Assembly (NCBI GenBank): GCA_002431905.1
Contig: DJER01000035.1
Location: forward strand, 1-12,680
DNA from: Christensenella sp. UBA5893
GTDB lineage: Bacteria > Bacillota > Clostridia > Christensenellales > UBA1242
Direction: 5' to 3'
DNA: 12,680 nt
A program made the translations under genes and the position numbers. This document shows positions 6,963 to 12,680 of the stretch, piece by piece. The first letter of the stretch is position 1; the number at the start of each line of letters is the position of its first letter. The notes under the pieces are model-generated. The model did no database searches. It was given only the letters and a program-made list of their open reading frames with translations, and had not been told where the DNA came from.

Positions 6963-7041
6963 TGGGGTGATTAGTGGGATTTGAACCCACGGTCTCAAGA
7001 GCCACAATCTTGCGCGTTAGACCAGCTACGCTATAACCACC
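6963..7041 (-). tRNA. tRNA-His (anticodon GTG)
   Basis: On minus the acceptor GTGGTTA (from 7040) pairs with TAATCAC, with one G-U pair. The D stem is GCG/CGC. The anticodon stem CAAGA/TCTTG holds the loop TTGTGGC, giving anticodon GTG (His). The T arm is GTGGG-TTCAAAT-CCCAC. The extra G at 7041 opposite C73 gives the G-1:C73 pair that HisRS recognises. CCA is encoded (6965-6963). The gene lies just downstream of hisS on the same strand, but has its own promoter. Confidence 0.96.
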
Positions 7042-7046
7042 ATATG

Positions 7047-7070
7047 CTGTGTTATTTTAACATAACACAG
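7047..7070. repeat. Perfect 9-bp inverted repeat over the tRNA-His -10 region
   Basis: CTGTGTTAT (7047-7055) and ATAACACAG (7062-7070) are separated by six bases. No T run follows on minus, so it is not an ordinary terminator for hisS. It covers the -10 and predicted start of the tRNA-His promoter and may be an operator-like site or chance. Confidence 0.75.
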
Positions 7071-7082
7071 TTTATTAGTCAA
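7054..7082 (-). promoter_or_regulatory. Promoter of tRNA-His, overlapping a palindrome
   Basis: Read on minus: TTGACT (7082-7077), a 17-base spacer, and TAAAAT (7059-7054) preceded by TGT, an extended -10. The predicted start near 7047 is about 6 bases before the mature tRNA 5' end, as is common for strong tRNA promoters. The -10 sits inside the inverted repeat 7047-7070. Confidence 0.72.
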
Positions 7083-7084
7083 CT

Positions 7085-8383
7085 CTATTTTTTAAGTTTA
7101 TAGTTTTTTATGATATTTATCAAAGTGTTCTCATCAACTTCAATTTGTTCGCCCTTTTCCATATCTTTTAAGGAATATTTATTTGAGCTTATTTCATTTT
7201 CCCCAATAACCATAACATATTTGATATTTAGTTTATTTGCATATTCAAAAGATTTTTTAATCTTTTTGCCGGTTAAATCGGTTACAACATTTGCGTTAAC
7301 ATCTCTTAACTTGTTTGCAATTTCAAGACATTTTATTTCGGTTCCCATTGGGACAATTAAAACATCAATAAATTGCTCTTTGTTATCATTTTTCAAAATT
7401 GCATAAATTGGTTCAAGACCAAAAGTAAGCCCACAAGCAGGGTATGATATGCCGTTGTTCATAAAATCAGTGATAATTTTGTCATATCTTCCACCACCAC
7501 CAAGAGATGATGTTATTCTTTTTTGCTTGTCAAAAAATTCAAAAATTGTGCCAGTGTAAATACTGAGCCCACGAGCAAGAGTTGGAGAGAATTGTGTGTT
7601 GTTTTCAAGATTTAATTCTTTGATAAGTTTTTCAATGTCTTGACATTCAATCAATCCTTGTTTTAATAACTCATTGTCGAAATTTGAATATTTTTGTGTG
7701 TATTCGTCAAGCGACAAACCAAATAATTTGAGAAGTTCGTCAACTTTGTTTGAGGATATACCAATTTTTTCAAATTCATAGTCAAGTTCTTGTTTTGAGA
7801 TTTTTTCAAGCCTGTCAATAAGAGAAATTGTGTCTGCAATCTTATCTTCACTTATACCAAGTGTTGAGATTAACCCACTCATAAGTTTTCGATTATTCCA
7901 TTTGATTACAATGTCAATGCCAAGCGAATTGAAAACATTTACAACCATTTGCATTTGCTCAATTTCAATATATCTTCCATCAAGTCCAACAACATCAACA
8001 TCGCATTGATAGAACTCTCTTGCTCTTCCAAGTTTAACAGGTCCATCACGAAAAACTTTGCCTATTTCATATCTTCTAAAAGGCATAACAAGGTCGTGAT
8101 TTAATCCAATAAATTTGCAAAAAGGCACTGTCAAATCGAACCTAAGCCCAATATCTCTATTGCCTTGGTCTTTCATTTTGTAAACTTCGTTCAATATTTC
8201 GGCATCGTCTTCATATTTGTATTTTAACAAATCAAAACTATTGAGCATTGGTGTTTCAAGTGGCATATAACCATATTTTTCAAAAGTGTGTTTAAGATTG
8301 TCAATAATTTTGTTTCTTAATGCTTGTTCTTCTGGTGGGAAGTCGGTTGTCCCCTTAAGATTTTTTAGTTCAATTTCTTTCAT
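7085..8383 (-). CDS. hisS: Histidyl-tRNA synthetase (432 aa)
   Basis: Class II synthetase that charges tRNA-His. Landmarks are the N-terminal LKGTTDFPPEE, the motif 1 region YGYMPLETPML, LRFDLTVPFCKFI, motif 2 in the form VFRDGPVKLGRAREFYQCDV, the histidine-specific segment ARGLSIYTGTIFEFF, and motif 3 LGGGGRYDKII...GLTFGLEPI. These are followed by a C-terminal anticodon-binding domain (VLIVPMG...VVTDLTGKKIKKSFEYAN). In most HisRS the specific segment reads RGLDYYTG; here Asp-Tyr is replaced by Ser-Ile, while the key Arg is kept. The start chosen is the ATG at 8383, with GGAG seven bases before it. An in-frame TTG at 8395 overlaps that ribosome binding site and is unlikely to be used. The length is normal for the family (about 420-430). 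The tRNA-His gene follows 43 bases downstream. Confidence 0.96.
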   Translation of the reverse strand: MKEIELKNLKGTTDFPPEEQALRNKIIDNLKHTFEKYGYMPLETPMLNSFDLLKYKYEDDAEILNEVYKMKDQGNRDIGLRFDLTVPFCKFIGLNHDLVMPFRRYEIGKVFRDGPVKLGRAREFYQCDVDVVGLDGRYIEIEQMQMVVNVFNSLGIDIVIKWNNRKLMSGLISTLGISEDKIADTISLIDRLEKISKQELDYEFEKIGISSNKVDELLKLFGLSLDEYTQKYSNFDNELLKQGLIECQDIEKLIKELNLENNTQFSPTLARGLSIYTGTIFEFFDKQKRITSSLGGGGRYDKIITDFMNNGISYPACGLTFGLEPIYAILKNDNKEQFIDVLIVPMGTEIKCLEIANKLRDVNANVVTDLTGKKIKKSFEYANKLNIKYVMVIGENEISSNKYSLKDMEKGEQIEVDENTLINIIKNYKLKK

Positions 8384-8419
8384 TTTGTTCTCCAATTAAG
8401 CGGTAATAAAACTAGCATA

Positions 8420-8448
8420 AGTTTATAACTTTTTTATATTTTTGTCAA
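8420..8448 (-). promoter_or_regulatory. Possible hisS promoter
   Basis: Read on minus: TTGACA (8448-8443), a 17-base spacer and TAAACT (8425-8420). The -10 is imperfect, and TATAAA at a 15-base spacing is an alternative. No T-box is seen between this site and hisS. The leader is about 30 bases. Confidence 0.5.
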
Positions 8449-8493
8449 TTATATACTTGTGTCAAAAGTTTTTTGAAAATCATAAAAACAAAT

Positions 8494-9552
8494 ATGGCAA
8501 AAATTAGTTTATGTATGATTGTGAAAAATGAAGAAGATGTGATTGAAAGGTGTTTGCAAAGTGTTTGTAATCTTGTTGACGAGATTATAATTGTAGACAC
8601 TGGGTCAAAAGATAATACAAAACAAATTGCAAAAAAATTTACCGACAAAATTTTTGATTTTACATGGTGTGACGATTTTTCAAAAGCAAGAAATTATGCA
8701 ATAAGCAAAGCATCGTATGAGTATATTATGTGGCTTGATTCCGATGATGTTGTTCCAAAAGAAACCTTTGATTTTTTATTAAAACAAAAACAGAAGTTAA
8801 CCAAAGATTGTTATATGTTAAAGTATAATGTTGCATTTGACAATGAAAAGCCAACATTTTCATTTTATAGGGAAAGAATACTAAAAAATAATGAAAGTTG
8901 TAAGTTTGTTGGTGCAGTTCATGAGTGTATTGTTCCTTTTGGCGAAATTGAAAAATTTAATGTTGCAATAAACCATAAAAAAATAAGAGTTGGGGACACA
9001 AACAGAAATCTAAAAATTTATAACAAACTAAAAAAACAAAGAAAGTTTAACGCAAGAGAGCAATACTATTATTCTAGGGAACTGTTTGACCACAAAAAAT
9101 ATAAACAATGCATAACAAACCTAAAAAAACTCCTAAAAATACAAGATGTTTGGGTTGAAAATAGAATTGAAAGTTTGACATTGTTGTATGATTGTTATTT
9201 AGTTTGTGGGGAAAACGAAAAAGCAGTAAGTTATTTATTTCAAACATTTTATTATGACACGCCAAGAGCAAATGTGTGTTGCAAAATTGCAGATTATTTT
9301 TATTCAAATAAAATGTATCAACAAAGTGTATATTGGTATAAACAGGCAACACTTGCCAAAGATGTTATAGATAAATGGGGTTTTGTGGAACAAGTTTATT
9401 ATAATTATTATCCATATATGGGACTTTGTTGTTCGTATTTTTATTTAAAAGATTACCAAAAATCAAATTACTATAACGAAAAGGCTGGCGAGATAAAACA
9501 AACAAACGAAATTATAGGGAATAGGGAACTATTAAAACATTTGATAAAATAG
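8494..9552 (+). CDS. Family 2 glycosyltransferase with C-terminal TPR-like region (352 aa)
   Basis: Soluble GT-A-fold glycosyltransferase that moves a sugar from a nucleotide sugar to an unidentified acceptor. The N-terminal domain (residues 1 to about 170) has ISLCMIVKNEEDVI, the strand-loop EIIIVDTGSKDNTKQIA, FDFTWCDDFSKARNYAI, the metal-binding DSDD at residues 82-85, and H143 in AVHECIV. This pattern is typical of the GT2 subgroup with tetratricopeptide-like helices, which includes SunS-like and clostridial surface or antibiotic-modifying enzymes. Residues about 185-340 are helical, rich in Tyr and Lys, with TPR-like spacing (AREQYYYSRELFDHKKYKQC, QSVYWYKQATLAKD). No membrane segment is seen. 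The start is taken as the ATG at 8494, which gives the usual MAKISLCMIVKNEE beginning; a TTG at 8473 would add 7 residues. Neither has a strong ribosome binding site, and no clear promoter was found (TATACT at 8452 lacks a good -35). Confidence 0.87.
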   Translation: MAKISLCMIVKNEEDVIERCLQSVCNLVDEIIIVDTGSKDNTKQIAKKFTDKIFDFTWCDDFSKARNYAISKASYEYIMWLDSDDVVPKETFDFLLKQKQKLTKDCYMLKYNVAFDNEKPTFSFYRERILKNNESCKFVGAVHECIVPFGEIEKFNVAINHKKIRVGDTNRNLKIYNKLKKQRKFNAREQYYYSRELFDHKKYKQCITNLKKLLKIQDVWVENRIESLTLLYDCYLVCGENEKAVSYLFQTFYYDTPRANVCCKIADYFYSNKMYQQSVYWYKQATLAKDVIDKWGFVEQVYYNYYPYMGLCCSYFYLKDYQKSNYYNEKAGEIKQTNEIIGNRELLKHLIK

Positions 9553-9555
9553 CAT

Positions 9556-9587
9556 AAAAAAAAGAAAGGAAAAACCTTTCTTTATTT
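9556..9587. terminator. Bidirectional terminator between the glycosyltransferase gene and rpsT
   Basis: AAAGAAAGG (9561-9569), loop AAAAA, CCTTTCTTT (9575-9583), with an A run before and a T-rich stretch after. The two genes converge here and can share it. Confidence 0.78.
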
Positions 9588-9588
9588 A

Positions 9589-9852
9589 TTAGTTCAATCC
9601 TGCTAACTTTGTTGCAAGTCTTGAAGCACGTCTTGAGGCAGTATTTTTGTGAATAACATTTTTTGAAACCGCTTTGTCAAGTGTGCTAACAACTTCTGAA
9701 TATAATTTTGTTGCAAGTTCTTTATCTTTTTTGCTAACGGCATCTTCAAATTTTCTTGTTACAGTGTTAATTTGAGATTTAATCATTCTGTTTTCTGCAT
9801 TTTTCTTTGCGTTAACATTAACTCTTTTTATTGCTGACTTTATATTTGGCAT
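9589..9852 (-). CDS. rpsT: Small-subunit ribosomal protein bS20 (87 aa)
   Basis: A short, Lys/Arg/Asn-rich all-helical protein that binds 16S rRNA in the 30S subunit. It begins MPNIKSAIKRVNVNAKKNAE, matching the bS20 start MANIKSAKKR, and ends with IHKNTASRRASRLATKLAGL, the conserved HKNxAARxKSRL region. The length of 87 is standard. AAAGGAG (9865-9859) lies just upstream of the ATG, and a strong promoter precedes it. Its closeness to holA and comEC is common in Firmicutes. Confidence 0.97.
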   Translation of the reverse strand: MPNIKSAIKRVNVNAKKNAENRMIKSQINTVTRKFEDAVSKKDKELATKLYSEVVSTLDKAVSKNVIHKNTASRRASRLATKLAGLN

Positions 9853-9888
9853 TTTTATCTCCTTTGCGTATTTTTATAAATCTACGAT

Positions 9889-9917
9889 ATTTTAGCACAT
9901 AAGTATTTTTTATGCAA
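9889..9917 (-). promoter_or_regulatory. Promoter of rpsT (extended -10)
   Basis: Read on minus: TTGCAT (9917-9912), a 17-base spacer, and TAAAAT (9894-9889) preceded by TGC. The expected start near 9882 leaves a leader of about 30 bases that includes the AAAGGAG site. Confidence 0.75.
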
Positions 9918-9975
9918 CTATTTTTTCTATTTTTCAATTCATAACTTATTTAAAATTTCATTATGCTTAAAATGT

Positions 9976-10003
9976 TTGATTTTTTATAAAAAATGTTTAT
10001 ACT
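9976..10003 (+). promoter_or_regulatory. Promoter of the 207-residue secreted protein gene
   Basis: TTGATT (9976-9981), a 16-base spacer and TATACT (9998-10003), followed by a leader of about 25 bases with AAAGGAGG (10023-10030). The -10 is the same hexamer as at the LRR gene, but the spacer here is AT-rich with no G run, so this gene has no sign of phase variation. Confidence 0.62.
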
Positions 10004-10033
10004 ATATATAAGAAATGACATAAAGGAGGCAAA

Positions 10034-10657
10034 ATGAATAACAAATCAAGACTTTGGATTACGATTGCTATGCTTGTAATTATGTTGTGTGCATTAACCT
10101 TTGGGGTTGTGTCGGTTGCAACAAGCAATAAAGGTATTGCAAACACCACAACTTTTGTTAGCGGGAACGAAAATGTGTTTGTTGATATAAACGGAAAATA
10201 TTTCAACGGCCCAGCACTTCAAAATGGTGTAAGTGATTCAATCAATTGCAAGATTGACAAAAAAACAGAAGGTGCGTTTAATGACACAGAAGTTGAACTT
10301 GCAAAATGGGAACTTGGAAAAATCAATTTGTCTTATAATGAACAAGAAATGGAAATGCGCTATTCATTTAGAAACCTTAATCAAGAATATGCCTTAAAAG
10401 TTAGCACATCAGATTTTGCCTTTGATTCTGAAGATAGACTTCAAACATTCTATGAAATTGCTGACAGTGAAGATAGTTATAATGATGAAAGATTGGTAAA
10501 AGTCACATCAAACGAACAAGATGCAATCGAAACAATGGAAATTCCGGTAAATACAATAAAATATATAAGAATCAAATTTAAACTAACAAAATTCAACAAA
10601 AGATTTGAATTTAGTAACAACATCAAATTCTTGTTTGAAGTTGATTTAAACAAATAA
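10034..10657 (+). CDS. Secreted or membrane-anchored protein related to the LRR protein N-terminus (207 aa)
   Basis: No known family could be named with certainty. Residues 1 to about 29 form a positively charged start and a hydrophobic segment ending FGVVSVATS, closely like FGVYSATS of the 854-residue protein and also preceded there by ITIA. The rest (30-207) is hydrophilic, acidic and predicted beta-rich, with alternating strands such as ENVFVDING, EMRYSFRNL, IKYIRIKFKL and a last strand IKFLFEVDLNK. Size and layout recall the TasA/camelysin-like secreted fibre proteins of Firmicutes, which start with a similar long signal peptide, but this is inference and no SipW-type peptidase gene is in the window. 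No sorting signal is seen. The strong AAAGGAGG site fixes the start. The gene is transcribed alone, against the direction of holA and rpsT on either side. Confidence 0.75.
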   Translation: MNNKSRLWITIAMLVIMLCALTFGVVSVATSNKGIANTTTFVSGNENVFVDINGKYFNGPALQNGVSDSINCKIDKKTEGAFNDTEVELAKWELGKINLSYNEQEMEMRYSFRNLNQEYALKVSTSDFAFDSEDRLQTFYEIADSEDSYNDERLVKVTSNEQDAIETMEIPVNTIKYIRIKFKLTKFNKRFEFSNNIKFLFEVDLNK

Positions 10658-10661
10658 CAAC

Positions 10662-10695
10662 AAAAAACTGTAAGAAATTTTCTTACAGTTTTTTT
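10662..10695. terminator. Bidirectional terminator between the 207-aa gene and holA
   Basis: AAAAAACTGTAAGAA, loop ATT, TTCTTACAGTTTTTT: a 15-base perfect inverted repeat with A/T tails that can stop both converging transcripts. Its right end overlaps the holA stop codon (10694-10696). Confidence 0.9.
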
Positions 10696-11635
10696 ATATA
10701 TTCAAAATGTATTCCACAATGTAAACAAGGGCAGTGTCAGCTTGCATAAGCCCACTTTTTATCATATAGTCAATATCACAAAATTCATAAACAATATTTT
10801 TTAGTTTTACGGGGTTAAAGTTCCTTAATTGCCCACGCAGTTTTGAAACGGCAAAAGGCTTTACGCCAAGTTTTTGTGCCAAAAGTTCGTCAGTTAGATT
10901 TTTTGAAACACTTATTGTAAACAGCCTTGTAAAGTTGTTTGACATAAGTGGCAAAAGCTTGCTTGACTCTGAACCTTGTTTTAATAAATTAAATAGTATA
11001 CTTAAACTTTTGTTTGCGTCTTTTTTACCGAGTGCAGTTGTTAGTTCAAAAACAACAACATCATCGGTTTTTGTAACAACACTGTCAATATCTTGTTTGG
11101 TTATTGTGTTGTTCGTTGTGTACATAGACAATTTTTCAAGTTCGGTGTTAAGCAAGGTAAGGTCTTTTCCAACAAGGTTAAAAAGGTATGTTGAATCTTC
11201 ATTAGAAATTGATTTTCCTTTTTCTATTGCCAATTTCTGCATTTCTTGAACAAGTTCAAAGTCGGTTAGTGTAAAGTTAAGTTTTGTACATTTTAAAAAG
11301 TCAAACACTTGCAAATTATCAAGTATAAGCAGTGTGCAAGTAGGGTTCATTTTTGGGATGTATTCCAAAAGCTTTTTCTTGTCGCTTTCCAAAACTTGAA
11401 AAACATTTTTAACAATAACCAATTTGTTTGTTGTAAAGAATGAAACCTGCTCACAACTTTCAATAATTGCACCACTAGAAAAATTTTCACTGTCAAAAAT
11501 GGATATATCAAAAGAGTTTGTTATATTCATTTTTAGCTTGATAAAATCAACGGCACAATTTGTAAGCAATGTGTCGCCACAAAGTATAAAACAACCATAA
11601 AAGTTGTCGTAACTGTTCAAACTCTTTAAATTCAT
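10694..11635 (-). CDS. holA: DNA polymerase III delta subunit (313 aa)
   Basis: The delta subunit of the clamp loader opens the sliding clamp so that the complex can place it on primed DNA. The protein shows the three-domain plan of HolA. The N-terminal AAA-like domain has FYGCFILCGDTLLTNCAVDF and SFFTTNKLVIVKNV, in place of the usual YLLYGEExyLxxEAL and PFFxxxRLVVV, with no functional Walker A, as expected for delta. The middle part contains LFNLVGKDLTLLNTELEKLS, a family hallmark (VGxDLxxLxxELEKL). The C-terminal helical collar domain has LPLMSNNFTRLFTI...LGVKPFAVSKLRGQ. Length is slightly below the usual 330-340. The ATG at 11635 has no clear ribosome binding site, but the N-terminus aligns well with where the family begins. 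It lies 55 bases after comEC and is probably co-transcribed with it. Confidence 0.9.
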   Translation of the reverse strand: MNLKSLNSYDNFYGCFILCGDTLLTNCAVDFIKLKMNITNSFDISIFDSENFSSGAIIESCEQVSFFTTNKLVIVKNVFQVLESDKKKLLEYIPKMNPTCTLLILDNLQVFDFLKCTKLNFTLTDFELVQEMQKLAIEKGKSISNEDSTYLFNLVGKDLTLLNTELEKLSMYTTNNTITKQDIDSVVTKTDDVVVFELTTALGKKDANKSLSILFNLLKQGSESSKLLPLMSNNFTRLFTISVSKNLTDELLAQKLGVKPFAVSKLRGQLRNFNPVKLKNIVYEFCDIDYMIKSGLMQADTALVYIVEYILNI

Positions 11636-11690
11636 CTATTATTATTTTAGCATTTATATCAATTTTAAACAAACAAAATTTATCACATAA

Positions 11691-12680
11691 TTAAACAAAT
11701 AATGAGCATGTATAACTCACAATCAAGATACTTGGGCAAACAATAGATTTATTCAGCCCTTTTTCATTGACAAAATTCGACAAGTAAAAACATGCAGAAT
11801 AAAATCCAACAACAAACATTGAGTTCGTTTTTGGCAAAGTTAAAAAGGCAAAAGTGGCATTGCTGAATAGTATAGAAATATTTGAAATAAGCCAATATAA
11901 TAATTCTACCACTTTTAACAGAAATGTCATAAATGGCAATATTATACAAACAAATGAAATAATAAACGTGAGTATAAAAGCAAATTCAAAAAGTGGAACA
12001 CAAATAATATTGCATAAAAGTGAAAGTAAATTTATTGAAGAATAAAACATTGCAGAAAGAGGAATTAACCCAAGTTGCACTGACAACACAACGGACAAAT
12101 TTGAACAAACCTTTTTGTTGAGTTTTGTCTTTTCAAGAAGAGAACAAATACTTGGCGAAATAACAAAAATACAAAACACACAACCAAAAGATAGCAAAAA
12201 TCCTGCATCAAAAATATAAAGTGGTTTGAATAATAAAATTAAAATCGCACAAAGGGCAAGGGATGTAAGTTTGTCATATTTTCTGCCAACAATATTTGAG
12301 GATATAAACATCAAACTCATCAAACTTGCTCTTACAACCGAAGGCGAAAAATTACAAATATAACAATAAAAAGTGAGCAAAATAAATAAAATAATAAAGT
12401 TATATTTTTCTTTTAATTTGAATTTATTGAGAATAAAATTTATGCAAAGAATAATAATTGAAATATGTAGTCCACTTATGGCAAGTAGGTGGGCAATTCC
12501 ACTTGACGAAAATGAATTTTTGATATCTTTGTTTAGTGTACTTTTGTCGCCAATTATTACACTTTTAATTATTCCACCAATACTACTATCAAAATTTGAA
12601 TCAACAAAATTATTAAAAGCATCGTGAATTTTCTCATTAAGTTTTTTGTAACCATTTTTTATGCTAACAATATCGTTAAT
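11691..12680 (-). CDS. comEC: ComEC/Rec2-family DNA-uptake channel, C-terminal part without metallo-beta-lactamase domain (5' end outside window)
   Basis: The frame is open from the window edge at 12680 through 329 codons to the stop at 11691-11693. The signature SSSGIAHLLAISGLHISIII, in which the Ser-Gly-Leu-His core is diagnostic of ComEC/Rec2 competence proteins, lies near 12440-12500. It is followed by many membrane helices with SPSVVRASLMSLMF, a D-K-L-T-S-L-A-L stretch, and PLYIFDAGFLLSFGCVFCIF, all typical of the competence domain. ComEC forms the inner-membrane channel for single-stranded DNA in natural transformation. The protein ends soon after the last helices (SILIVSYTCSLFV). The C-terminal metallo-beta-lactamase-like domain of about 250 residues found in most long ComEC proteins is missing, and only 55 bases separate it from holA. 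The neighbourhood comEC-holA-rpsT is common in Firmicutes. Confidence 0.92.
   Translation of the reverse strand: MNDIVSIKNGYKKLNEKIHDAFNNFVDSNFDSSIGGIIKSVIIGDKSTLNKDIKNSFSSSGIAHLLAISGLHISIIILCINFILNKFKLKEKYNFIILFILLTFYCYICNFSPSVVRASLMSLMFISSNIVGRKYDKLTSLALCAILILLFKPLYIFDAGFLLSFGCVFCIFVISPSICSLLEKTKLNKKVCSNLSVVLSVQLGLIPLSAMFYSSINLLSLLCNIICVPLFEFAFILTFIISFVCIILPFMTFLLKVVELLYWLISNISILFSNATFAFLTLPKTNSMFVVGFYSACFYLSNFVNEKGLNKSIVCPSILIVSYTCSLFV

Noticed and set aside
7047..7070. Hairpin as the hisS terminator
   Set aside because: No T run follows it on minus, and it overlaps a good promoter for tRNA-His.
8384..8395. Upstream TTG start for hisS adding four residues (MENK)
   Set aside because: The TTG overlaps the GGAG that lies at the right distance from the ATG at 8383, so the ATG is the natural start.
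8473..8493. TTG start for the glycosyltransferase
   Set aside because: No ribosome binding site precedes it, and the ATG at 8494 gives the usual family N-terminus; kept only as an alternative.
12373..12627. 84-residue plus-strand open frame near the window end
   Set aside because: It is antisense to comEC, whose frame stays open through the whole stretch and carries the ComEC signature.

Overview
The window is a 12.7 kb piece of an AT-rich bacterial chromosome. A low-GC Gram-positive (Bacillota, Clostridia-like, perhaps an uncultured gut or host-associated lineage) fits best. The evidence is a threonine T-box riboswitch, strong AAAGGAG ribosome binding sites, TTGACA/TATAAT promoters, the comEC-holA-rpsT neighbourhood and a BspA-like leucine-rich-repeat (LRR) surface protein. 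No phage, transposase, plasmid or CRISPR genes are visible. The lineage is inferred from gene content and not tested by phylogeny.

Layout. Positions 1-444 hold the 3' end of an ABC exporter gene. Positions 450-3568 form a cassette: an 854-residue secreted LRR protein gene bracketed by two directly repeated blocks of about 217 bp (about 95% identical). Each block begins with an intrinsic terminator and then carries three copies of a GTCATTTC...GAGAAATCT intergenic repeat unit. The promoter of the LRR gene has a run of 11 G between a perfect -35 and a good -10, giving a 20-bp spacer. This is the architecture of a slipped-strand, phase-variable promoter and is the most striking feature of the window.

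Positions 3584-3904 (minus) encode a small HicB-like orphan protein, divergent from a T-box-controlled operon (4012-6926) of thrS and an rfbA-like sugar nucleotidylyltransferase gene. Next on the minus strand come tRNA-His(GTG), with its own promoter, and hisS. A GT2/TPR glycosyltransferase gene follows on plus, convergent with rpsT (minus). A 207-residue secreted protein gene on plus lies between rpsT and holA. Its N-terminus resembles that of the LRR protein. The window ends with holA and a 3' part of comEC (both minus), the latter lacking the usual C-terminal metallo-beta-lactamase domain.

How the parts relate. Housekeeping translation and replication genes (thrS, hisS, tRNA-His, rpsT, holA) alternate with surface-related genes (ABC exporter, LRR protein, 207-residue exported protein, rfbA, glycosyltransferase). 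The two exported proteins share a signal-anchor signature (ITIA...FGV.S.ATS) and probably a beta-rich domain, so they may belong to one cell-surface family. The LRR member appears to be under phase-variable control and sits in a repeat-flanked cassette that could be deleted, amplified or exchanged by homologous recombination.
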